64,000 nt of DNA, from the NCBI GenBank assembly GCA_965284365.1, contig OZ260079.1, positions 1,488,001 to 1,552,000 of the forward strand, in the 5' to 3' direction. Within the stretch, counting starts at the first letter, position 1, and the number at the start of each line of letters is the position of its first letter. Shown piece after piece: positions 1 to 7,766 of the stretch. A program made the position numbers and the translations under genes. Below the pieces are notes generated by a model that saw only the letters and a program-made list of their open reading frames with translations, was not told where the DNA came from and made no database searches. Source of the DNA: Phragmitibacter sp965284365 (GTDB taxonomy: Bacteria > Verrucomicrobiota > Verrucomicrobiia > Verrucomicrobiales > Verrucomicrobiaceae).

Positions 1-519
1 AACGACGTTGGAGACATGATTCCGGTCGGAGATCACATAGGCCAAGCGAAATTACACAGTGGAAAACCCGTCAAAGTGGTAGACACGAAAGGTGAAGCAG
101 GTCACGTAAGGGGATCGACGCTTTCACCGGATCAAACATTGTTGTACCTGTCGCAGTCGCACTCAAATTATATCAGTTCGTGGGCACTACAGGCGGACGG
201 AACGTTCCAACAAGGCCAAGACTTCTACCGGCTGGACTCATTCGCGGATTTGCCTGTCCAGGCTGGCGAACTCTGCGTGGATAAGGATGGCCGCCTGTAT
301 GCTGCCACTTCTCTCGGGGTGCAGGTCTGCGATCAGGCGGGGCGGGTCAACTTCATCCTTCCAACTCCTGAACCGGCGCGGGATGTGTGTTTTGGCGGGA
401 AAGATTTCAGCGAGCTTTATGTGGTGTGCGGCGAGGACATAAAAAAGCGCCGGACGAAGGTGTCCGGCGCCATCTCAAGTTTGATGCCGCCGATGAAACC
501 GGCAGCGCCCAAGCTGTGA
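1..519 (+). CDS. SMP-30/gluconolactonase-like protein, C-terminal part
   Basis: The frame is open from base 1 with no start, so only the last 172 residues are visible. Strand-turn units such as SPDQTLLYLSQS and VDKDGRLYAATSLGVQV, then DVCFGGKDFSELYV and a Pro/Lys-rich end (PPMKPAAPKL), are the blade pattern and tail of SMP-30/gluconolactonase/LRE propellers. Family members hydrolyse sugar lactones; many in this phylum are secreted and of unknown substrate. The export signal, if any, lies outside the window. The last 25 codons run through a hairpin that serves the convergent gene as terminator, yet the frame stays open and the end matches the family, so this looks like the real C-terminus. Confidence 0.75.
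   Translation, partial: NDVGDMIPVGDHIGQAKLHSGKPVKVVDTKGEAGHVRGSTLSPDQTLLYLSQSHSNYISSWALQADGTFQQGQDFYRLDSFADLPVQAGELCVDKDGRLYAATSLGVQVCDQAGRVNFILPTPEPARDVCFGGKDFSELYVVCGEDIKKRRTKVSGAISSLMPPMKPAAPKL
441..470 (-). terminator. Rho-independent terminator of the Gly-rich lipoprotein gene
   Basis: A perfect 9-bp stem (447-455 with 462-470, GCGCCGGAC/GTCCGGCGC) encloses a 6-base loop. Read on the minus strand it is followed by six T residues (441-446). It lies 76 bases past the stop of the minus-strand lipoprotein gene and inside the coding end of the opposing SMP-30-like gene. Confidence 0.8.
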
Positions 520-545
520 TGCTGCCAAGCGGCGAGAAATGCTGC

Positions 546-1097
546 TTACTGGGGTGGCTTTTGGCCGCCAGGACCACCTCCTTGGCCACCGCCAGGACCA
601 CCGCTGGGTTTCTGCCCACCACCACCGCCAGGTTGCTGACCGCCACCGCTGGGCTGCTGTTGGCCACCGCCGCCACTAGGTTTGCTACCGCCCGACTTGC
701 TGCCGCCCTGTTTACTGCCACCACCGGATTTCTTGGAAGACGATGATTTGCCTTTGCTGCCGCCGTCACGAGAGGAACCGCCGCGGCTGTTGCCACCACG
801 GTAGTGTGAATCTTCATACGCGTCCGCCATGCGCTCCGTGTTGTAAACGTCAGCGGCGATGCCAGCAACGCTTATGGCAGCCGCGGCCACACCCATGTTC
901 GCTTCGTTCTGACGGCTCCAAGCTTCGCTTTGCCGATCAAGGGCATCCATCTCGTCACGGTATTGGCTGCGTGAGATATCACCGCGGTCGTAGGACGCCT
1001 GAACGTAGTTCATGCGAGCCAAGTAAGGGTTCTGGCAACCCACGCTAACGGCGCAGACTGCTCCTACGAGCCAGAGCTTCAGATTCGAAAATTTCAT
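546..1097 (-). CDS. Small lipoprotein with Gly/Ser/Lys/Gln/Pro-rich tail
   Basis: This 183-residue protein starts with a lipoprotein signal: a hydrophobic stretch and lipobox VSVGC with the acylated Cys at residue 21. Residues 22-95 are charged and Ala-rich and include DRGDISRSQYRDEMDALDRQ, probably helical. From about residue 97 the protein is low-complexity, built of short GG, SGG, KSGG, QQP and GGQKP units. No catalytic motif is present. It may be an envelope or surface-exposed lipoprotein whose flexible tail reaches peptidoglycan or the outside. A terminator follows. Family not recognised. Confidence 0.75.
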   Translation of the reverse strand: MKFSNLKLWLVGAVCAVSVGCQNPYLARMNYVQASYDRGDISRSQYRDEMDALDRQSEAWSRQNEANMGVAAAAISVAGIAADVYNTERMADAYEDSHYRGGNSRGGSSRDGGSKGKSSSSKKSGGGSKQGGSKSGGSKPSGGGGQQQPSGGGQQPGGGGGQKPSGGPGGGQGGGPGGQKPPQ

Positions 1098-1207
1098 GTT
1101 GATGGAATGGGTCGGATTTTCTTCTTATCGGGGTGACAGCCTAAAAACTGTCAGAGATTCCCGCAAGAGAATTCCACTCTTCCACCTAGACTGTTTCTGA
1201 TCCCGAT

Positions 1208-2020
1208 TTACACCCGGATCATGTCTTTCAAGACCTGCCACCAAAGGAAGAAGCAGCCCCGCCAAGAATAGCGGAAGTGCTTTTCATCTGAACGAACGAT
1301 CACGCCCTTATCGAGGTTGTGATCAATTTGCTGCGTGAGATCCGCAGCCAATCCCGTCGGCAGTTGCTCAGCATCCTGCTCCACCACGCTGGCTTCGCTG
1401 ATGCTGTTGAGCGCCAAGAACTGCTGATGAGAAGTGAGCATCTCCGCGAAGCTTTCCACCTCCGCGCAACGATTCATGTGTTGCTGAGGCGCCAGCTTCA
1501 TGGTGAGGCTGAAGGGATAATTCGTTGAGGTGTAGTTCAGACCTTCCCTCGTTCTGGTGGTCAGGCTGGCATAAGAAAACACGTACTCACCCTGCTGGGC
1601 GACACTGATGCTGGCCTGCAGCTTCTTCTCCGCATTATACAGAATGCGGACGAAGTGATCGGACTCCTCCCACTTCCAGCCCGCGTCGTCCGCTTTTTCA
1701 AATCCTTCATGCTCAACCTCTTCGGTAATTTCCTCGAGATCCGGGAAGATGTCACGAGGCGGCGGGAAGCGGTGCTTCACCTCGCTCTTGATGGGAAACC
1801 GGAGTTTGCGGACGCGGCCGAGGATCTCCACCCAAGGCAGCATGAACCAAAGCGACAAAGCGAATGCGCCCCAGGCATGGCTGCCCGTGAGGCCAAGTCC
1901 GCCCAGGTACGTGGCTGCCAGCATGGCAATCCAACCCGCCTTGTTGATGTAGCGGCTGTCGAAGGTCTTGCAGGCGTAGGCAAAGACCAGCAAGCCGGCA
2001 ATGATCAGGATGTAGAACAT
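1208..2020 (-). CDS. Membrane protein of unknown function
   Basis: About 270 residues. The N-terminus holds two or three membrane segments (MFYILIIAGLLVFAYA near 1-16, then about 27-60 including LAATYLGGLGLTG and FALSLWFMLPWVEIL). A charged region around 80-115 rich in Pro, Glu and Asp leads into a soluble alpha/beta domain of about 150 residues, ending in an aromatic patch (CFFLWWQVL). The ATG at 2020 starts directly at the first helix and is preferred; a GTG at 2035 would add five residues. No Shine-Dalgarno site is obvious. No family was recognised. It is divergent from the tetR gene, but nothing ties it to efflux. Confidence 0.6.
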   Translation of the reverse strand: MFYILIIAGLLVFAYACKTFDSRYINKAGWIAMLAATYLGGLGLTGSHAWGAFALSLWFMLPWVEILGRVRKLRFPIKSEVKHRFPPPRDIFPDLEEITEEVEHEGFEKADDAGWKWEESDHFVRILYNAEKKLQASISVAQQGEYVFSYASLTTRTREGLNYTSTNYPFSLTMKLAPQQHMNRCAEVESFAEMLTSHQQFLALNSISEASVVEQDAEQLPTGLAADLTQQIDHNLDKGVIVRSDEKHFRYSWRGCFFLWWQVLKDMIRV

Positions 2021-2106
2021 AGAGTGTGGGGGCACGACGCCAACCAGGGCGCTTTATTATATAAACGCACGGAATGCCCCTAAAGCAACGCCGGGGGCCT
2101 CTTTTT

Positions 2107-2136
2107 GTTGACAGATCGGTCAACAACTCTTATCGG
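2107..2136 (+). promoter_or_regulatory. TetR-type operator overlapping the promoter of tetR
   Basis: GTTGAC (2107-2112) and GTCAAC (2119-2124) form a perfect inverted repeat with a 6-base spacer, a usual layout for TetR-family operators. Its left arm supplies a consensus -35 (TTGACA, 2108-2113); 17 bases on is a -10-like TATCGG (2131-2136). Transcription would then start at about 2143, next to the ATG at 2144. A partial match with GTCAAC at 2822-2827 lies before the adaptor gene and may be a second, weaker site. Confidence 0.6.
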
Positions 2137-2143
2137 CAACGCC

Positions 2144-2767
2144 ATGTCCCGCCCCAGTGATGCCCGCGAACGCTTGTTGACCGCTGCCCTGGATTTGATC
2201 TGGACCAGTAGCTACGGGTCCGTGGGTGTGGACGACATCTGCGAGCGAGCAGGGGTGCGCAAAGGGAGTTTTTATCATTTCTTCCCCTCGAAAGCTGACC
2301 TCGCGCTCGCGGCTTACGACGAGCATTGGGCTCGCCGCCAGCCGGAGTATGATCGTATTTTTGGCATCCTTTCCCCTCCCCTGGAACGGCTGACCGCCTG
2401 GTGCGCGTTTATCCGGCAGAATCAGCTCAATCTGCACGCCCGCCATGGTTTCATCTGCGGATGTCCGTATTGCAATATCGGATCAGAGTTAAGCACGCAA
2501 GATGAGCGTCTCCGTATCAAATCGGAACAGCTCATCCAGCGAACCCGTTCTTATCTGGAAAGCGCCATTCGCGATGCCGACCGTTTGAGTCAAGTGCAGG
2601 TGGAGGACGTGGCGCAGGCAGCCGAGGCCGTGCAATCCTGCGCGGTCGGCCTGATCTTAATGGCAAAAGTCCGGAACGACCCCTCTGTCCTCTCACCATT
2701 GGAGGACTCGGTTCTCCGCCTGCTGGGCGTCGCCCTTGTGAAGAAGCAGCCATTGGCTGCTGCCTGA
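2144..2767 (+). CDS. TetR/AcrR-family repressor of the RND efflux unit
   Basis: A 207-residue one-component regulator. The N-terminal helix-turn-helix lies at about residues 8-50 (GVDDICERAGVRKGSFYHFF), followed by a helical ligand-binding domain. The ATG at 2144 is preferred over an upstream TTG (2105), because the latter would place the operator inside the gene. The ligand domain carries a Cys cluster, C105-x-C107-x-x-C110, where relatives usually show only a GCP-type Cys. It sits just before an adaptor-pump pair, so it probably represses both itself and the pump genes. The inducer is unknown. Confidence 0.85.
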   Translation: MSRPSDARERLLTAALDLIWTSSYGSVGVDDICERAGVRKGSFYHFFPSKADLALAAYDEHWARRQPEYDRIFGILSPPLERLTAWCAFIRQNQLNLHARHGFICGCPYCNIGSELSTQDERLRIKSEQLIQRTRSYLESAIRDADRLSQVQVEDVAQAAEAVQSCAVGLILMAKVRNDPSVLSPLEDSVLRLLGVALVKKQPLAAA

Positions 2768-2866
2768 CGATTCACTGGATACGCCCGTACGGCATCCCAC
2801 CCATCACAACCTAGACGATCAGTCAACTACCTCTCTAGACGTATACTTCTTTCCTACCAGTTTCCT

Positions 2867-4039
2867 ATGAGATCTATTTCCCTCGCCGTTCTCGCGCTTC
2901 TCTTTACCGGCGCCTCGTGCAAGCCCAAGAAACCGGAGGCTGGTCCGCCCCCGCCGGTGAAAGTGACCATTGCAGCGCCAGTAGTGAAGAAAGTGACTGA
3001 ATGGGACGAATTTGTCGGGCGGCTGGAGTCCCCTAAGATGGTGAACCTGCGCGCACGGGTGGGCGGCTACGTGGAAAAGATTCACTTCCGGGAAGGCTCC
3101 GAAGTGAAAGAGGGCGATCTGTTATTCACGATTGACCCCCGTCAGTACCAAATGGCCATGGAAGGGGCGAAAGCGGAATTGGATCGCACGCGGACTCGGG
3201 CGGAACTAGCCAAAAACGAAGCCAAGCGTGCCGAGACACTGATTCGCTCCCGCGCAATTGCGGCGGAAGACTACGACACCCGGCTCAAAGCGGCGGCGGA
3301 AGCGGACGCCGCTGTCCGAGTGGCGGACGCGGCGCTTAAAAAAGCATCCCTGGATTTTGAGTTCACCACCGTGCGGGCACCCATCGGTGGCCGCATCAGC
3401 TATGCTCAGGTGACAGAGGGGAACTTAGTGACTGGCGGTGAGAAGGACTCCACCCTGCTCACGACGATCGTCGCGCTGGATCCTCTCTACTGCTATTTCG
3501 AAGTGGATGAACAATCGGCTCTGAAGTACCGCCAGCTCTTTAAGGACGGCAAACGCGCCAGTCCCCTTTTCGAACCCATTCCTGCTGAGATGGGGCTTTC
3601 CAACGAAACTGGATTCCCCCGCCCCGGGAAGGTGGACTTCGTGGACAACGTCTTGAAGCCCGACACCGGAACCATCCGGGTGCGAGGTGTTTTCCCGAAT
3701 GATGACAAGCTCCTGGCCCCGGGATTCTTTTCCCGTATTCGCATTCCCGGATCGGGGGAATATGACGCACTGCTCATCCGCGACGAAGCGATCGGCAGCG
3801 ACCAAGGCCGTGCCTATGTCTTTGTGATCGACAAGGATAACAAAGCTGAATACAGGCCGGTGGAAGCCGGACCACTGGAGGAAGGCCTACGGATTGTGCG
3901 CAGCGGTCTCAAGGCTGGCGAGAAGGTCGTCATCAATGGCCTCATGACTGTTCGAAACGGCTCACAGGTGCAAGCCGAGGAAGGGGCGATGGAAGTCATC
4001 TCCCCTGCCCAGCAGACGGCTGCCACGGTGGTCAAGTAG
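2867..4039 (+). CDS. RND efflux periplasmic adaptor (AcrA/MexE type)
   Basis: A 390-residue membrane-fusion lipoprotein. The signal ends in lipobox TGASC with Cys 18. The half-motifs of the lipoyl/barrel-sandwich domain are visible (RARVGGYVEKIHFREG and TTVRAPIGGRISY), separated by an alpha-helical hairpin (about 95-160) rich in Ala, Glu and Arg that would contact an outer-membrane channel. A beta-barrel and membrane-proximal domain complete the fold. It joins the pump to a TolC-like channel. The pump gene follows after 36 bases, in the same operon. No channel gene is present here, so the unit must borrow one from elsewhere. Confidence 0.9.
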   Translation: MRSISLAVLALLFTGASCKPKKPEAGPPPPVKVTIAAPVVKKVTEWDEFVGRLESPKMVNLRARVGGYVEKIHFREGSEVKEGDLLFTIDPRQYQMAMEGAKAELDRTRTRAELAKNEAKRAETLIRSRAIAAEDYDTRLKAAAEADAAVRVADAALKKASLDFEFTTVRAPIGGRISYAQVTEGNLVTGGEKDSTLLTTIVALDPLYCYFEVDEQSALKYRQLFKDGKRASPLFEPIPAEMGLSNETGFPRPGKVDFVDNVLKPDTGTIRVRGVFPNDDKLLAPGFFSRIRIPGSGEYDALLIRDEAIGSDQGRAYVFVIDKDNKAEYRPVEAGPLEEGLRIVRSGLKAGEKVVINGLMTVRNGSQVQAEEGAMEVISPAQQTAATVVK

Positions 4040-4075
4040 ATCACGCGGCGGCGCCCATAAACTCCCAAGAGCAGC

Positions 4076-7000
4076 ATGAATATTTCCAAATTCTTCGTCG
4101 ACCGACCCGTGTTTGCGGCGGTGTTGAGCATTGTCATCACCCTGTTGGGCGGGCTGGCCTACTTTGGCCTGCCGGTTTCGCAATATCCGGAGGTGATCCC
4201 CCCTACCGTGATGGTGAGTGCCACGTATCCCGGGGCGAATGCCACGGTCCTGGCTGACACGGTGGCTACGCCTCTGGAACAGGAGATTAATGGTGTGGAG
4301 GACATGCTTTATCTGTCTTCGTCATCCACCTCTGACGGAAGGCTTCAGATCACCGTGACGTTCAAGCTCGGGACCGATCTGGATAAGGCGCAGGTGCTCG
4401 TGCAGAATCGCGTGAATGCCGCGTTGCCACGGCTTCCGGAAGAAGTGCGACGCATGGGAGTGCCGGCATTAAAGCGTTCGCCGGACTTGACCATGGCCAT
4501 CCAGTTCTACTCGCCGGATGACTCCCGAGATGTGCTCTACCTGGCCAACTATGTGAACATTCAGGTGCAGAACCGCATTGCCCGCGTGCAGGGCGTCGCG
4601 GAAGCCTCTTCGCTGGGTGGACTCGACTTCACCATGCGGGTCTGGCTAGATCCCGAAAAGCTGGCAGTGCGCAACCTGACGGCAACGGATGTGACCAGTG
4701 CCATTCGCGAGCAAAACATCCAGGTTGCAGCGGGTCAGCTTGGGCAGCCGCCAGCTCCTGTAGGTCTGCAATTCCAATATACGCTGACGACTCAGGGGCG
4801 TCTGAAAAGCGCAGAGGAATTTGGCAGGATCATTCTGCGCACTGGCGCGAACGGCGATGTGATCCGGCTGAAGGATGTCGCTCGCGTGGAGCTGGGAGGC
4901 AAGGATTACGCCCAGAAGAGTTATCGTGATGGCAAAAATGCGGTTTCGCTGCGGGTATTCCAGCTCCCAGGCTCGAACGCGCTGGAGACGGCGGACAATG
5001 TCCGCGCGGAGATGAAGCGCATTGCAGAGCGATTCCCTCCGGGCGTGGATTACAGCATCAACTACGACCCCACGCAGTTCATTCGCGACTCCATGAGCGC
5101 TGTGTTGCACACGCTAGTGGAGGCCATTCTTCTGGTGGTGCTCGTGGTGGTCGTCTTCCTACAAAGCTGGAGAGCCTCAATCATCCCGCTCATCGCGGTT
5201 CCGGTGTCACTGATAGGTACACTTGCGGTCATGTCAGCCTTCGGGTTCTCGCTGAACAACCTGTCGCTCTTCGGCCTGGTGCTGGCGATCGGGATTGTGG
5301 TCGATGACGCCATCGTGGTGGTGGAGAATGTGGAGCGATACCTGGAGCAGGGCCTGTCGTCGCGCGATGCCACCATCAAAGCGATGAAGGAAGTATCAGG
5401 ACCGGTCATTGCCATTGCCTTGGTGCTGTGCGCGGTGTTTGTGCCGACCGCTTTCTTGAGCGGCATTACGGGACAGTTCTACAAGCAGTTCGCCCTGACA
5501 ATCGCGGCTTCCACGGTCATTTCCGCGATCAATTCGCTCACGCTTTCGCCAGCACTGGCTGCGCTGCTGTTGCGTCCTCACAGCGCCAAGCCGGACATTT
5601 TCACGCGCATCATCAACGGGCTTTTCGGGTGGTTCTTCAGCCTCTTTAACAAGGGCTTCCGTTCCCTGTCCAACGTGTATGCGAAAACCATCGGCGGGGT
5701 GATTCGCCACGCCTTCATGTCACTGCTGCTTTATGGCGGCCTGATCGGTCTGGCCATTTATGCCTTCCAAAAGGTGCCATCAGGATTCATTCCGCAACAG
5801 GACATGGGTTACTTCATGACGGTGGTGCAACTGCCTGACGGCGCGAGCTTTGAGCGCACCGATGAGGTGGTGCGACGCATCGATGCCATTGCACGGGAGA
5901 CGCCGGGCATTGCCCACACCTTTGCCATCTCTGGCTACTCCAATGTGCTACAAGCCAACCAGAGCAACCTAGGCGCCTGTTTCATGATCCCAGCTCCCTT
6001 CAGTGAGCGGCAGGACCCGTCCCTCAGTTCCACTGCCCTCATGGCCACGCTGCGGAAAAAGCTCGCCGACATCAAAGAAGCGCGTGTGCTGATTCTGCCA
6101 CCGCCGCCTTTGCGCGGCTTGGGGAACGCCGGTGGCTTCAAGCTGCAGGTGCAGGATCTGAACAACGCCGGCTTGCCCGCACTCGAAGCGGCTACCCGGA
6201 AGTTCGTGGACGCCCTGGCGGCGGAGCCTGGTTACAACTCCATCATCACGGGTTTTCGGGCGAATAATCCGCAGTTCAACCTGGCGATTGATCGTGAACG
6301 CGCCAAGACGATGAACGTCTCGATCAGCGCGATCAATGACACGCTTTCGACTTATCTGGGCTCGACCTATGTGAACGACTTCAATCTTTTTGGCCGGACG
6401 TGGCAGGTAATGGCCATGGCGGAGCCGGGCTACCGTATGCGGCCGGAAGATGTGGGCAGACTGCGGACCCGCAATATGAACGGGGAAATGGTTCCTCTCG
6501 GTGCCCTGGTCAAAACCGAAAAGATCGGCGGCGCGGACCGGGTGCAGCGATACAACATGTTCGTGTCGTCTGACATCAGCGGGAACACAGAATCGACGAT
6601 CAGTTCCGGTGACATGATCAATCGCGTGGCGGAGATCGCCAAGACTGCACTGCCTGAGGGATTCGACTACGAGTGGACTGATCTCACCTACCAGCAGATT
6701 TTGGCCGGGAACTCTATTGCCTACGTCTTTCCGCTCTGCGTGCTGTTCGTGTTTCTTGTTCTGGCGGCGCAATATGAAAGCTGGGCCTTGCCGCTGGCAG
6801 TCATTCTGATCGTGCCAATGTGTCTGCTCAGCGCCATCGGCGGCGTCTGGATCACCGGCCAGGACAACAACATTTTCACCCAGATCGGGCTGGTGGTGCT
6901 GGTAGGTCTGGCGGCGAAGAATGCCATTCTGATCGTGGAGTTTGCCAAGCAGCAGCAGGATCATGGGAAAACACGCTTCGAAGCGGCAGTGGAAGCCTGC

Positions 7001-7300
7001 CGCCTGCGCTTGCGCCCCATTTTAATGACAAGCTTCGCCTTTATTCTGGGGGTCTTGCCTCTGGTGCTGGCGAAGGGCGCGGGCGCTGAAATGCGCAATG
7101 CGCTCGGGACAGCGGTGTTCTACGGCATGCTCGGCGTCACGGTTTTCGGTCTGATCTTCACCCCGGTCTTTTATGTGGTGATCTCCAAATTCGTGAAACA
7201 TAAGGCGCACGATCCGGCTGATGCCCCGGCGGCCCACCCCGCGGCGACTCCCGCTCATCCGCCGGTCAACGGGCTGCCGGAACCGTCTGGAACGGCCTAA
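4076..7300 (+). CDS. RND multidrug efflux pump, HAE1/AcrB type
   Basis: A 1,074-residue inner-membrane proton/drug antiporter with the full RND layout: TM1 near 10-30, a large periplasmic porter loop, TM2-6, a second periplasmic loop and TM7-12. The proton-relay pair in TM4 is present (GIVVDDAIVVVENVER, D410-D411). The N-terminal FFVDRPVFAAV and the SQYPEVIPP segment are typical of HAE1 pumps of Gram-negative bacteria. The C-terminal tail is Ala/Pro/His-rich and probably disordered. It is encoded 36 bases after its adaptor. Substrates cannot be read from the sequence; resemblance is to AcrB/MexF-type drug pumps rather than metal pumps. Confidence 0.93.
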   Translation: MNISKFFVDRPVFAAVLSIVITLLGGLAYFGLPVSQYPEVIPPTVMVSATYPGANATVLADTVATPLEQEINGVEDMLYLSSSSTSDGRLQITVTFKLGTDLDKAQVLVQNRVNAALPRLPEEVRRMGVPALKRSPDLTMAIQFYSPDDSRDVLYLANYVNIQVQNRIARVQGVAEASSLGGLDFTMRVWLDPEKLAVRNLTATDVTSAIREQNIQVAAGQLGQPPAPVGLQFQYTLTTQGRLKSAEEFGRIILRTGANGDVIRLKDVARVELGGKDYAQKSYRDGKNAVSLRVFQLPGSNALETADNVRAEMKRIAERFPPGVDYSINYDPTQFIRDSMSAVLHTLVEAILLVVLVVVVFLQSWRASIIPLIAVPVSLIGTLAVMSAFGFSLNNLSLFGLVLAIGIVVDDAIVVVENVERYLEQGLSSRDATIKAMKEVSGPVIAIALVLCAVFVPTAFLSGITGQFYKQFALTIAASTVISAINSLTLSPALAALLLRPHSAKPDIFTRIINGLFGWFFSLFNKGFRSLSNVYAKTIGGVIRHAFMSLLLYGGLIGLAIYAFQKVPSGFIPQQDMGYFMTVVQLPDGASFERTDEVVRRIDAIARETPGIAHTFAISGYSNVLQANQSNLGACFMIPAPFSERQDPSLSSTALMATLRKKLADIKEARVLILPPPPLRGLGNAGGFKLQVQDLNNAGLPALEAATRKFVDALAAEPGYNSIITGFRANNPQFNLAIDRERAKTMNVSISAINDTLSTYLGSTYVNDFNLFGRTWQVMAMAEPGYRMRPEDVGRLRTRNMNGEMVPLGALVKTEKIGGADRVQRYNMFVSSDISGNTESTISSGDMINRVAEIAKTALPEGFDYEWTDLTYQQILAGNSIAYVFPLCVLFVFLVLAAQYESWALPLAVILIVPMCLLSAIGGVWITGQDNNIFTQIGLVVLVGLAAKNAILIVEFAKQQQDHGKTRFEAAVEACRLRLRPILMTSFAFILGVLPLVLAKGAGAEMRNALGTAVFYGMLGVTVFGLIFTPVFYVVISKFVKHKAHDPADAPAAHPAATPAHPPVNGLPEPSGTA

Positions 7301-7409
7301 GCACAGCCTGGCAGTGGAAATTCAGCATGAATTCGGTTTGACGACCGGGGATGCTTGATTAAACTGCATGCCCGTTTTTCAAACTCTTTTCATCCGAACT
7401 CTGTCTCTC

Positions 7410-7658
7410 ATGCCCGAAGTCCAAATCAAAAAAGGCGAACCTGTCGATCGCGCTCTGAAGCGCCTCAAAACCAAGCTGGAATCCGAAGGGATCCTCGAGG
7501 AAGTGCGCCGCCTCCGTGCCTTTGAGACACCAAAAGAAAAGACCCGCCGCAAGGCCCGTGCTGCTGCCAAGCGGGGCAAAATCCGCTTCCGCTTCTCCAT
7601 GAACCGTCCTCAGGTCGGTGAGAAGGGTGAAGCTCCCGCAGCTCCTGCTTCGGCGTAA
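7410..7658 (+). CDS. rpsU: 30S ribosomal protein bS21
   Basis: An 82-residue basic protein of the small ribosomal subunit, involved in translation initiation. Diagnostic segments are KKGEPVDRALKRLKTKLE near the start, then RRLRAFETPKEKTRRKARAA and KRGKIRFRFSM. A C-terminal extension (PQVGEKGEAPAAPASA) goes beyond the 60-70 residues of many bS21 proteins. The ATG at 7410 gives the usual MPEVQ start; an upstream in-frame ATG at 7368 would add an unconserved leader. A strong terminator follows, so it is probably a single-gene transcript. Confidence 0.93.
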   Translation: MPEVQIKKGEPVDRALKRLKTKLESEGILEEVRRLRAFETPKEKTRRKARAAAKRGKIRFRFSMNRPQVGEKGEAPAAPASA

Positions 7659-7693
7659 GTTAATCCCGGGATTCGGATATCCTGAAATTTGAG

Positions 7694-7719
7694 AAGCCTC
7701 CCGAAAGGGAGGCTTTTTT
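7694..7719 (+). terminator. Rho-independent terminator after rpsU
   Basis: A 9-bp stem AAGCCTCCC/GGGAGGCTT with a GAAA tetraloop, running directly into a T tract (7714-7719). It begins 36 bases after the rpsU stop codon. Confidence 0.93.
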
Positions 7720-7766
7720 GTTGTGCGGAATGCAGTGATTGGAGTGACTGAACGATAAAGGAAGCA

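Noticed and set aside
2076..2106. GCCCC/GGGGC hairpin followed by CTCTTTTT, resembling a plus-strand terminator
   Set aside because: Only 5 bp with a 13-base loop, and no plus-strand gene lies in front of it.
5969..6964. 331-codon minus-strand ORF opposite the first RND pump
   Set aside because: Composition is that of an antisense shadow (His/Arg/Gln-rich), and the pump frame is clearly coding with all RND motifs.
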